Below, in pieces: positions 20,294-28,569 of a stretch of 64,000 nt of DNA (its first letter is position 1; every line of letters begins with the position of its first letter). Source of the stretch: an uncultured Psychroserpens sp. GTDB taxonomy: Bacteria > Bacteroidota > Bacteroidia > Flavobacteriales > Flavobacteriaceae. The translations under genes and the position numbers were made by a program. The notes beneath the pieces were generated by a model, which made no database searches, was not told the DNA's origin, and saw only the letters and a program-made list of their open reading frames with translations. The stretch spans positions 31,754 through 95,753 of the forward strand of contig NZ_CANNDQ010000009.1 of NCBI RefSeq assembly GCF_947503375.1, written 5' to 3'.

Positions 20294-21994
20294 ATGAAAA
20301 TCAATTATATAAGAAACGTATTAAGCCTTATGCTTATCGTTTTAAGTTTGTTGTTTATTGTTAATTGTAGTAGTGATGAATCGTCTAGCGATGAGGTTCA
20401 AGCTTCAAGTATTTCTATTACTGGTAATTTTCTTCCTTTTGGAGAGGTTAATATTATGAGTAGTTCTGCATCACAGAGCGTTCTTGTTAGAGGTAGTAAT
20501 CTGAGTTCAAATTTAGAGATCTCAATAACTGAAAATTTCGAGATTTCTTTAGATGACATCAATTTTACAAATCAGCTTACTGTGAGTAGAAGTGACGCTA
20601 ACAATGCAGATCAAATGTTATACGTTAGGTTTTCACCTTCAGCTACTGCAATAGGTGTGATTACTGGTACATTGACATTAGAGAGTGATTCTGCAACAAC
20701 ACAAGCTTTAGTTTTAAATGGTTTAGGTCTTGACACTACTCCTGTGATTAATGTTAATAGTTTGTCTTTTAATTTTGACGACACACCTGTTTCACAACAA
20801 TCAAGTACAGTAAGTTTAGTTGTTAACGGTAATAATCTTGCTTCAGGTATTGATATCAATTTAAGTGAGGGCTTTGAAGCTTCTTTTGATGGTAATACGT
20901 TTATGAATACACTACAAATTCCATCTGCTACTGCTAACGATGAAACGTTGGTATATGTTAGGTTTTCGCCTATTGCAGTTGGAGCTACTACTGGAATGTT
21001 AAGTCTAGCGAATACAGAGGCTAGCAGTGTTGATATTGCTTTAAATGGATTAGGGTTGGCATTAGTTCATAATTATATCACGTTTAATTCTGAGCGACTT
21101 GCATTTGGAGGTGCTTATAGTCAAACAGCCACGCAAACATTTAATCTGCATGATGATGTGTCTAACGTTGAAACAATTAAAATGTATGTAAAGCTTAGAT
21201 GTCCTTCAGTTGGTTGTGATGAGTGGGATGTTTATGCTAATGTTAAAGTTAAAGACGAGGCTTCAGGAGAATTGTATGAACTTGGTAGGTACATCACACC
21301 ATATTGGAATGATAACAGTCAATTAGATAGAGGATTTGAGTTTGATGTAACCGATTTCAAATCATTATTAACAGGAGCTACCGAATTAAGGATAAGAACA
21401 GAATGCTGGAATGATAGAGGCTATGAAGTGACTGTTGATTTTGATTATATAGAAGGAACGCCAGATTATCCTTACTATGCTATTTCAAGAGTTATTGCTT
21501 ATGATGATTGGTCCACATCTGGTGTGCCTTATGGGATAAATCATAGTTTTGATTTAGACAAATCTGTGTCTATTCCATCAAATTCTGAAAGCACACATTT
21601 AAGAACAATTATATCAGGTTGGGGACACGCAACACCTAATGATGCCGATGGAAGACCTTGTGCAGAGTGGTGTTATAGAACTCATGATGTCAAAATTAAT
21701 GGCGCAAATATGTTTCAGCATAATTTATCACCTTTAGGCTGTGCTTCAAATCCAGTTAATAACCAAGATCCGGGTAATTGGCAGCCAGATAGAGCTGGGT
21801 GGTGCCCAGGAATGGTAGTCCCTGTACGTACAGATCAATTTGGAACTTCAATGGCAGGAAATTCATTTACATTTGAATATGATTATGAAGATTGGGTTAA
21901 TAATCAAAGTAATGGCGATGCTTTTTATGCAACATCTACTTTTGTAGTCGTAAAAAGTAATACACCAATTAATAAGCCTGTAGTTACAGAGTAG
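20294..21994 (+). CDS. Peptide-N-glycosidase F homologue with two N-terminal choice-of-anchor-D repeats, lipoprotein
   Basis: PNGase F cleaves the bond between asparagine and N-glycans. The C-terminal part (about 256-566) matches Elizabethkingia PNGase F closely. The primary catalytic Asp60 of PNGase F corresponds to Asp312 (CDEWDVYANV), Glu118 to Glu370 (RTECWNDRG) and Glu206 to Glu458 (CAEWCYRTHD). The disulfide pair RCPSVGC and the late block DRAGWCPGM also match. Upstream are a lipobox (Cys25) and two immunoglobulin-like repeats at about 38-144 and 148-255, each ending in LNGLGL, which PNGase F itself lacks. It is probably a surface-anchored deglycosylase feeding on glycoproteins. A terminator follows. 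Confidence 0.93.
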   Translation: MKINYIRNVLSLMLIVLSLLFIVNCSSDESSSDEVQASSISITGNFLPFGEVNIMSSSASQSVLVRGSNLSSNLEISITENFEISLDDINFTNQLTVSRSDANNADQMLYVRFSPSATAIGVITGTLTLESDSATTQALVLNGLGLDTTPVINVNSLSFNFDDTPVSQQSSTVSLVVNGNNLASGIDINLSEGFEASFDGNTFMNTLQIPSATANDETLVYVRFSPIAVGATTGMLSLANTEASSVDIALNGLGLALVHNYITFNSERLAFGGAYSQTATQTFNLHDDVSNVETIKMYVKLRCPSVGCDEWDVYANVKVKDEASGELYELGRYITPYWNDNSQLDRGFEFDVTDFKSLLTGATELRIRTECWNDRGYEVTVDFDYIEGTPDYPYYAISRVIAYDDWSTSGVPYGINHSFDLDKSVSIPSNSESTHLRTIISGWGHATPNDADGRPCAEWCYRTHDVKINGANMFQHNLSPLGCASNPVNNQDPGNWQPDRAGWCPGMVVPVRTDQFGTSMAGNSFTFEYDYEDWVNNQSNGDAFYATSTFVVVKSNTPINKPVVTE

Positions 21995-22009
21995 TTTATG
22001 ATTTATATG

Positions 22010-22040
22010 AAAAAAAGTGCGCTTACTGCGTGCTTTTTTT
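22010..22040 (+). terminator. Terminator after the PNGase F gene
   Basis: A stem of AAAAAAGTGCGC against GCGTGCTTTTTT (two G-T wobble pairs) with a short TTACT loop ends in a T run, about 15 bases after the stop codon. Confidence 0.75.
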
Positions 22041-22117
22041 AATTTACTATGATTTAAAAATGTGAAAAATGACACATAAAAATTGTATTTTGGTGTCATC
22101 TTTGCACAAATTTATTC

Positions 22118-24103
22118 ATGAAATTATTTTTTAAACTTCTAATTCTTTTTTTGCTTGGGAATGCTTTCGCTCAGCAAACAGATCATGTTGACTTTAAGAA
22201 TATTAATGCAGTTATTTGGTTTGATGAAGTTAGCATTGATACTATGAAAATCGTTGAATACGAAGTAAGATTCGATATTTTAAAGCCTACAGATTCCATT
22301 TTTTTAAATGCTGTTAACATGGAATTCTATAATGTTCTTTTGAATGATAAACCAATAAGTGTTTTAAATGATGGTAAAAAATTAATAGCCGAAAATGAGT
22401 TTAAAAAATCGGTCAATAATACACTAAGATTTGATTGCAAAGTTTTTCCTAAAAAAGCCATCTATGCTATTAAGGATCAAATCTGGACACAAGGTCAAGG
22501 AAATCAAACTAGTAATTGGTTGCCAAGTATAGATGATGTCAATGATAAAATTGAATTTGATCTTTCTGTAGTTTGTAAAAACGACTATGAAGCAATAGCT
22601 AATGGCTGGCTGATAAAAAAAGAAATTGGTGAAAAATTCACAAAATGGAGTTATGATATGCAGCAACCAATACCAAGTTATCTTGTTGCATTGGCTATTG
22701 GGAAGTACGAGAAAATCAAAGAACTTTCAAAAAGTAAAACACCCTTAGAATACTACTACTATCCTGATGATTCTTTGAAGGTTGAGCCCACCTATCGGTA
22801 CACGAAACAGATGTTTGATTTTTTAGAGGGAGAAATAGGCTTCGATTACCCTTGGCAAAACTACAAGCAGGTTCCTGTTAAGGATTTTCTGTATTCAGGA
22901 ATGGAAAACACAGGGCTTACTATATTTTCTGATACGTTTGTTATAGATTCCATTGGATTCAACGATAGAAACTATCTTACAGTAAATGCTCATGAATTGG
23001 CACATCAATGGTTTGGCAATTTGGTTACCGCAACATCAGGAAAGCATCATTGGTTGCAGGAAGGATTTGCTACGTATTATGCCTTATTAGCAGAACAGCA
23101 TATTTTTGGAGAAAATCATTATTATTGGCAACTTTTTGAAAATGCTCAAGAATTAATTGCACAAGAGTCTGCAGGAAAGAGTACATCGTTATTAGATCCT
23201 AGATCAAGCAGCGAAACATTTTATAAAAAAGGAGCTTGGGCTTTGCATATATTACGTGAAAAAGTTGGCGATAGCGTTTTTAAGGTAGCTGTAAAATCCT
23301 ATTTGGAGAAGCATCAATATTTGAATGTAGAAACAAGTGATTTTATCTCAGAAATTGAAAAAGCAAGTGGAAAAGATCTTACAAGTTTTGTTAATCAATG
23401 GTTGGTACAGGTTAAGTTGCCTGAAGATGAAATGGTTAAAAGTTTAAAGCGATCTTCTTTCATGCAGGAGTATTTTATGGTGGATTGTGAAGTTTATAAC
23501 TCGAAATGCATAGATTATCTTGAATCATATGTTTCTGATAAAGCTAAGATTAAGGTGATTAGTCAAATGGTGAAAAAGATAGATTCAAGTGCGTTTTATA
23601 ACAGTTTAGAAGTGAGGCAGGCTATAGCTAAACATATGCGTAAAATACCATTAGAATTAAAATCGCATTATGAAACACTTTTAAATGACAAGTCATATGT
23701 AACTATAGAAAACGCACTTTATTATTTATGGGTGAATTTTCCTGAAGAGCGTGCGAAGTATTTACAGAAAACCAAGGATTGTATTGGTTTTAGCGATTAC
23801 AATGTGAAATTACTCTGGCTAGCGTTACATTTAAATACAGTAATGTTTCAGCCAGATAAGAAGCAGTATATTTTAGATAAATTAATAAGTTATTGTTTGG
23901 CAAATCATCATTACGAATTACGAATAAATGCATTTCGTTATATAAAGTTGCTTAATGCTTTCGAAGAGAAGTCTATTCGGAGCCTTATAGATGCTACAAA
24001 ACACCATAATTGGCGTTTTGCAAAATTTGCCAAAAATCTATTATCAGAATTAGAAACCATAGAAGCGTATAAATTAATAATAGATAATCTTAAAAATCAG
24101 TAA
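22118..24103 (+). CDS. M1 family zinc aminopeptidase
   Basis: A 661-residue exported metallopeptidase. A signal peptide covers about 1-18 (NAFAQ). The substrate-binding loop SGMENTGLTIF (the GxMEN motif) is near 266, and the zinc site is HELAHQ at 292-297 with the third ligand Glu315 in WLQEGFATYY. It has a short C-terminal helical part compared with PepN. The patatin gene starts one base after its stop codon, so the two are probably translationally coupled. Confidence 0.93.
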   Translation: MKLFFKLLILFLLGNAFAQQTDHVDFKNINAVIWFDEVSIDTMKIVEYEVRFDILKPTDSIFLNAVNMEFYNVLLNDKPISVLNDGKKLIAENEFKKSVNNTLRFDCKVFPKKAIYAIKDQIWTQGQGNQTSNWLPSIDDVNDKIEFDLSVVCKNDYEAIANGWLIKKEIGEKFTKWSYDMQQPIPSYLVALAIGKYEKIKELSKSKTPLEYYYYPDDSLKVEPTYRYTKQMFDFLEGEIGFDYPWQNYKQVPVKDFLYSGMENTGLTIFSDTFVIDSIGFNDRNYLTVNAHELAHQWFGNLVTATSGKHHWLQEGFATYYALLAEQHIFGENHYYWQLFENAQELIAQESAGKSTSLLDPRSSSETFYKKGAWALHILREKVGDSVFKVAVKSYLEKHQYLNVETSDFISEIEKASGKDLTSFVNQWLVQVKLPEDEMVKSLKRSSFMQEYFMVDCEVYNSKCIDYLESYVSDKAKIKVISQMVKKIDSSAFYNSLEVRQAIAKHMRKIPLELKSHYETLLNDKSYVTIENALYYLWVNFPEERAKYLQKTKDCIGFSDYNVKLLWLALHLNTVMFQPDKKQYILDKLISYCLANHHYELRINAFRYIKLLNAFEEKSIRSLIDATKHHNWRFAKFAKNLLSELETIEAYKLIIDNLKNQ

Positions 24104-24104
24104 A

Positions 24105-24992
24105 GTGAGAGCGTTAGTAATATCTGGAGGAGGAAGTAAAGGCGCGTTTGCTGGAGGTGTTGCACAATATTTAATTGAAGGTTTAAGGAGAGATTATGAC
24201 ATGTTTCTAGGAACGTCAACTGGGAGCTTGCTTGTACCTCATTTAGCTGTTAATGATATTGGTAAGCTGTATGATATATTTACCAATGTACAGCAAAATG
24301 ACATTTTCAGTGTAAGCCCATTTGTACAGCGTAAAAAAGGAGATAGAGAATACGTGTCTATAGATTTTATAAACTCTTTATGGCAATTTATTCGTATGAA
24401 GCGTACGTTTGGAGAGAGCAAAGCACTTAAGCGTAACATCAAGCGTAATTTTACTAAAGCAGAATTTGATAAAATAAGAGCGTCTAAGGAAGATGTAGTT
24501 GTAACAGTTTCGAATTTATCTATGAATCGGGTAGAGTATAAGTCCATTAAAGATTTTGATTATGATGCTTTTTGTAATTGGATTTGGATTTCATGTAATT
24601 ACATTCCGTTTATGTCTTTGGCCACTGTTGATGGTTATGAGTATGCCGATGGAGGCTTAGGATGTGTTATTCCAATTAGGGAAGCTATTTTACGTGGTGC
24701 TACAGAGGTTGATGCTGTGGTGTTAGAAGCAGAACAAATGGAGCGTACTAAAATTTTAGGAAAGAACCCGTTCTCGTTGATGATGAATTTATTTGGGCAT
24801 CTTTTGGATCAAGTAGAAAAAAATGATGTTATTATTGGTAAGTTAGCTGCTAAAAATAGAGGTGTTAAGCTTAATTTGTATTACACGCCAACCAGCCTAA
24901 CCGAAAACTCTTTGATATTTAGTAAGCGTTTGATGGTAAAATGGTGGGCTCAAGGTTATGAGTATGCTCAGCAAAAGCATTCAAGTGATTGA
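24105..24992 (+). CDS. Patatin-like phospholipase
   Basis: A 295-residue lipid acyl hydrolase. The start is most likely the GTG at 24105, since the product then opens with RALVISGGGSKGAFAGG, the oxyanion-hole motif at the extreme N-terminus. The nucleophile serine is in GTSTGSL near 38 and the catalytic aspartate in YADGGLG near 185, giving the Ser-Asp dyad. No signal peptide is visible. Only one base separates it from the M1 peptidase gene upstream. Confidence 0.9.
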   Translation: MRALVISGGGSKGAFAGGVAQYLIEGLRRDYDMFLGTSTGSLLVPHLAVNDIGKLYDIFTNVQQNDIFSVSPFVQRKKGDREYVSIDFINSLWQFIRMKRTFGESKALKRNIKRNFTKAEFDKIRASKEDVVVTVSNLSMNRVEYKSIKDFDYDAFCNWIWISCNYIPFMSLATVDGYEYADGGLGCVIPIREAILRGATEVDAVVLEAEQMERTKILGKNPFSLMMNLFGHLLDQVEKNDVIIGKLAAKNRGVKLNLYYTPTSLTENSLIFSKRLMVKWWAQGYEYAQQKHSSD

Positions 24993-25011
24993 GTCGCTTT
25001 GCAAAGAATTC

Positions 25012-25530
25012 TTACCAGATATCTGAAACCTCTTCTTTAATAAAAGAAAGTGCTGCATCGCTAGGGGATCGTTTATCCATCATACTGGTTAAAAGCGTTT
25101 CTCTAAGCTTATCTGCTGTATCAATTTTGTCAGAAATAGTTGCTTTTCTAATCATCTGAATTGTTGCGTTCTTTGCGGTAGAAGTAATACTCCAGCATTT
25201 GTCTGTAACATAGATTTGTTGGGCAAGATTATGGTCGAATTCTTGTTCAATATTTGCTATAAGTAATGATTCATAATCTTCTTTATTTGAAGATGTTGGC
25301 TGTACTCTAATTAGTAATTTTGAAGGTTTTATTCGTTCAAGATATAATGACATGCGCTCGTAGGCTTGTAAGCGCATAGGTAAAGCCTCTTTTTGCAAAT
25401 CTTTCTGAATTAAAAAATCGCGTCTTCTACTTTCGTTTTCTACATGTTCTTTAAAGAATAAAAAAGCGATAGCTCCAGTTACAATAGCTGGAATACAGTA
25501 CAATAAAAGACCTAATATATCGAGTTCCAT
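25012..25530 (-). CDS. Conserved hypothetical membrane-anchored protein
   Basis: A 172-residue protein I do not recognise by name. One membrane helix (about 4-24) is followed by a charged, mainly helical domain (KEALPMRLQAYERMSLYLER and later TADKLRETLLTSMMDK). The pattern resembles flavobacterial single-pass proteins of unknown function. It is on the same strand as, and 60 bases downstream of, the glutamate-synthase-like gene. Confidence 0.75.
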   Translation of the reverse strand: MELDILGLLLYCIPAIVTGAIAFLFFKEHVENESRRRDFLIQKDLQKEALPMRLQAYERMSLYLERIKPSKLLIRVQPTSSNKEDYESLLIANIEQEFDHNLAQQIYVTDKCWSITSTAKNATIQMIRKATISDKIDTADKLRETLLTSMMDKRSPSDAALSFIKEEVSDIW

Positions 25531-25591
25531 AGAGTGAATTTTAATTTATTTTTGTTTGAGTTGTAAACTTAATAGTTTTTAAAATACTGTC

Positions 25592-27148
25592 TTAATTTTT
25601 TCCTCCCAAATATGTACAATTTTTTAATTCTTGCATGCCATTAAAGGGAACATCAGTTTTATTATATTTATAGGTGCTACTAAGCTCTTTTGATAAATTA
25701 TGATCATCTACATTTACTTCTATGTCATCCATAGTAAATTGGCATGGATGTTCATAACCTGCTGCATGAGTGATTTCGATTAATTCTTTTCTAAAGGATT
25801 TGAAATATTGGGCAAGACGTTCAGATTTTAAAGGAATATTTATGCCTCTTTGTAACCATTTGCTCTGAGTGGCTATCCCTGAAGGGCAACGATTTGTATG
25901 GCATACTTGTGCTTGAATACAACCGATACTCATCATGGCTTCACGTGCCACATTTATGCAATCTGCACCCATAGCAAAAGCCATAGCTGCTTTAGCTGGG
26001 AAGCCCAGTTTACCACTTCCAATGAAGACGACACGTTCTGACAGACCTTTGCTTTGAAATAATTTATAAAGGTCGCCAAAGCCATATACCCAAGGTAAGC
26101 TCACATGATCTGCAAAACTTGGTGGAGCTGCGCCAGTACCTCCTTCACCGCCATCTATGGTTATAAAATCTGGACCTTTGCCAGTTTTAAGCATAAGTTC
26201 TGCTAACTTTTCCCATTGGTCTAATTTTCCTATAGCTGCTTTAATCCCAACAGGTAAGCCTGTATTCTCAGCTATAGATTCAATGAAATCAACGAGCTCT
26301 TCAACATTAGAAAAGGCTTTATGATTTGGAGGAGATAAAACATCTTTGCCAACTTCTACGCCTCTAATTTTTGCAATTTCTTTTGTGATTTTAGCACCTG
26401 GTAAAACACCACCTTTTCCTGGTTTTGCTCCTTGAGAAAGCTTAATCTCTATGGCTCTAATAAAAGGATTTTCTTCAACTAATGTCATCATTTTTTCCAT
26501 AGAGAAACCTCCATCTTCAGCTCTAACCCCAAAGTATCCCGTTCCAAAATGAAAAACTACGTCACCACCGTAACTGTGGTATGGAGATAGTCCACCTTCA
26601 CCTGTGTTATGATATGCGTTAGCTATTTTCACTCCTTTATTTAGTGATTCTACAGCCTTAGCTGATAGTGAACCAAAGCTCATAGCAGAGATGTTAATTA
26701 TAGATGCAGGACGAAATGGTCGGCGTCTTTTATGATAAATACCCATAACTTTTGCACATGGTAAAAACGATTTGTCAATTTTGTTTGGATGATCATCTTC
26801 AATTTTATAAGGCATCATTGCATTATTTATAAAAATATGTTGATGTGCGTAGATATCTCTATCAGTACCAAAGCCTTCGTAGTTGTTTTCATTTTTTGAG
26901 GATGCATAAATCCAACCACGTTCAATTCTATTAAATGGTAACTCTTCTCTATTATTAGCAATAAAGTATTGACGCATTTCAGGTCCGATACTCTCAAATA
27001 TGTAACGAATATGACCAATCACAGGGAAATTATGGCTAATAGTGTGTTTTTTTTGAAAAAAAACATCTCTAATGGCAATGAGTAATAAAATGATAATCAC
27101 CCATAACCACCAAGGAATACTTGATAAGAAATCTAAAACTGAATTCAT
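25592..27148 (-). CDS. FMN-binding glutamate synthase family protein
   Basis: A 518-residue protein with an N-terminal membrane helix (about 10-28) and a GltB-like FMN barrel (about 90-480). Typical motifs are NISAMSFGSLSAKAVESLN, GEGGLSPYH, EIKLSQGAKPGKGGVLPG and DGGEGGTGAAPPSFADH. The cysteines of the 3Fe-4S site are kept in CIQAQVCHTNRCPSGIA. It lacks the amidotransferase domain of full glutamate synthase, so it is a stand-alone relative whose substrate is unproven. Confidence 0.9.
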   Translation of the reverse strand: MNSVLDFLSSIPWWLWVIIILLLIAIRDVFFQKKHTISHNFPVIGHIRYIFESIGPEMRQYFIANNREELPFNRIERGWIYASSKNENNYEGFGTDRDIYAHQHIFINNAMMPYKIEDDHPNKIDKSFLPCAKVMGIYHKRRRPFRPASIINISAMSFGSLSAKAVESLNKGVKIANAYHNTGEGGLSPYHSYGGDVVFHFGTGYFGVRAEDGGFSMEKMMTLVEENPFIRAIEIKLSQGAKPGKGGVLPGAKITKEIAKIRGVEVGKDVLSPPNHKAFSNVEELVDFIESIAENTGLPVGIKAAIGKLDQWEKLAELMLKTGKGPDFITIDGGEGGTGAAPPSFADHVSLPWVYGFGDLYKLFQSKGLSERVVFIGSGKLGFPAKAAMAFAMGADCINVAREAMMSIGCIQAQVCHTNRCPSGIATQSKWLQRGINIPLKSERLAQYFKSFRKELIEITHAAGYEHPCQFTMDDIEVNVDDHNLSKELSSTYKYNKTDVPFNGMQELKNCTYLGGKN

Positions 27149-27152
27149 ACGA

Positions 27153-28421
27153 TTAGTAATTTAAATAGTCTAACGTCATTTGAGTTAATGCTTTCACACC
27201 AAGCAATAGTCCGCTCTCATCGATGTAAAAACTTGGCGTGTGGTGAGGATGTGGTTCTAAGTTGTCTTTACGCATTCCTCCAAGATAGAAATAAAAACCA
27301 GGTACTTTTTCTTGAAAATATGAAAAGTCTTCACCAATAGTCTCTGCTTTAATTTGTACAACTTTGTCATCACCAGCTGCTGTCTTCAAACTTGGTAACA
27401 TTTGTTTTACCAAATCATGGTTATTATAGACAATTGCAGTTTGATTTCTAAACGAAATAGTTGCTTCACCACCATAAGCTTTAGCAATAGTCTCTGTCAT
27501 TTCTGTCATGCGTTTTAGTATTAATGCTTTCATGTCTGGGTCTAGAGTTCTCACAGTTCCAATAAGTTCTGCTGTTTCTGGGATGATATTAAATCTAACA
27601 CCACTAGTGACTTTGCCAACGGTTATGACAGCGGCTTCGTTAATTAATTTCGACTCACGACTAATAATAGTTTGTAATCCATCAATAATCTTTGCAGAAA
27701 TGACTATGGGATCTACACCAAGCCAAGGTGCTGCACCATGTGCTTGTTTTCCTTTCACGTTAATTACAAAACGTTCTACGGCAGCCATTGCTCCACCAGG
27801 TTTGTAATGAATTTGTCCAGCTTCTACCATAGATCTTAAATGTAAACCAAAGATGACGTCTACTTTAGGGTTTTCTAATACACCTTCTTTTATCATTAGT
27901 TTTGCACCACCTTCTTCTCCTGGAGGCGGCCCTTCTTCTGCTGGTTGAAAAATAAATTTAACGGTGCCTTTAATTTTATCTTTGTGTTTAGATAACACTT
28001 CTGCTACAGCCATTAATATTGCTGTATGACCATCATGACCGCAAGCATGAGCTACACCAGTTTCCTTGCCTAGAAAAGTTGTTTTTACTGTTGATTTGAA
28101 AGGCAAATCACTGTCTTCAGTTACTGGAAGAGCATCTATATCTGCTCTTAACGCCACGACTTTACCTGGCAAATCACCTTTTAGAATGCCTACAACTCCT
28201 GTAATAGCAACTTCTGTTTGAACTTCTAGGCCCAGAGATTTTAAATGTTTTGCAATTTTTTCGGCTGTTTTAAATTCTTGATTTGATAATTCAGGATATT
28301 CATGAAAATGACGTCGCCATTCAATTAACTTAGGTTCAATATCAATAAATTCTTGGTCTAAGTTAGTTTGAGCAAAAATGCTAGTGATTCCAAGAAAAAG
28401 CAAAAGATATAATATTTTCAT
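27153..28421 (-). CDS. M20 family amidohydrolase (IAA-amino-acid hydrolase type)
   Basis: A 422-residue exported zinc hydrolase. A signal peptide covers about 1-17 (SIFAQ). Metal-binding motifs are AHACGHDGHTAILM near 125 and PAEEGPPPGEEGGA near 165, and the C-terminal histidine is in PHPHHTPSF. It belongs to the carboxypeptidase Ss1/hippurate hydrolase group, cleaving N-acyl amino acids. Its stop lies only 4 bases from the start of the glutamate-synthase-like gene, so the two should be in one operon. Confidence 0.9.
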   Translation of the reverse strand: MKILYLLLFLGITSIFAQTNLDQEFIDIEPKLIEWRRHFHEYPELSNQEFKTAEKIAKHLKSLGLEVQTEVAITGVVGILKGDLPGKVVALRADIDALPVTEDSDLPFKSTVKTTFLGKETGVAHACGHDGHTAILMAVAEVLSKHKDKIKGTVKFIFQPAEEGPPPGEEGGAKLMIKEGVLENPKVDVIFGLHLRSMVEAGQIHYKPGGAMAAVERFVINVKGKQAHGAAPWLGVDPIVISAKIIDGLQTIISRESKLINEAAVITVGKVTSGVRFNIIPETAELIGTVRTLDPDMKALILKRMTEMTETIAKAYGGEATISFRNQTAIVYNNHDLVKQMLPSLKTAAGDDKVVQIKAETIGEDFSYFQEKVPGFYFYLGGMRKDNLEPHPHHTPSFYIDESGLLLGVKALTQMTLDYLNY

Positions 28422-28569
28422 TTAATCAAGATGTTTAATTTTTTGGATTTCGAAACCTAAATATATTCAAAAATTTATCAGCCAGAATGATTGTTTATAA
28501 TTATTGATAAAAGCAATATGTAAAAAGCGTTACAATGGCTATTTTTATGCTTCCTTAAATTAAAATGGA

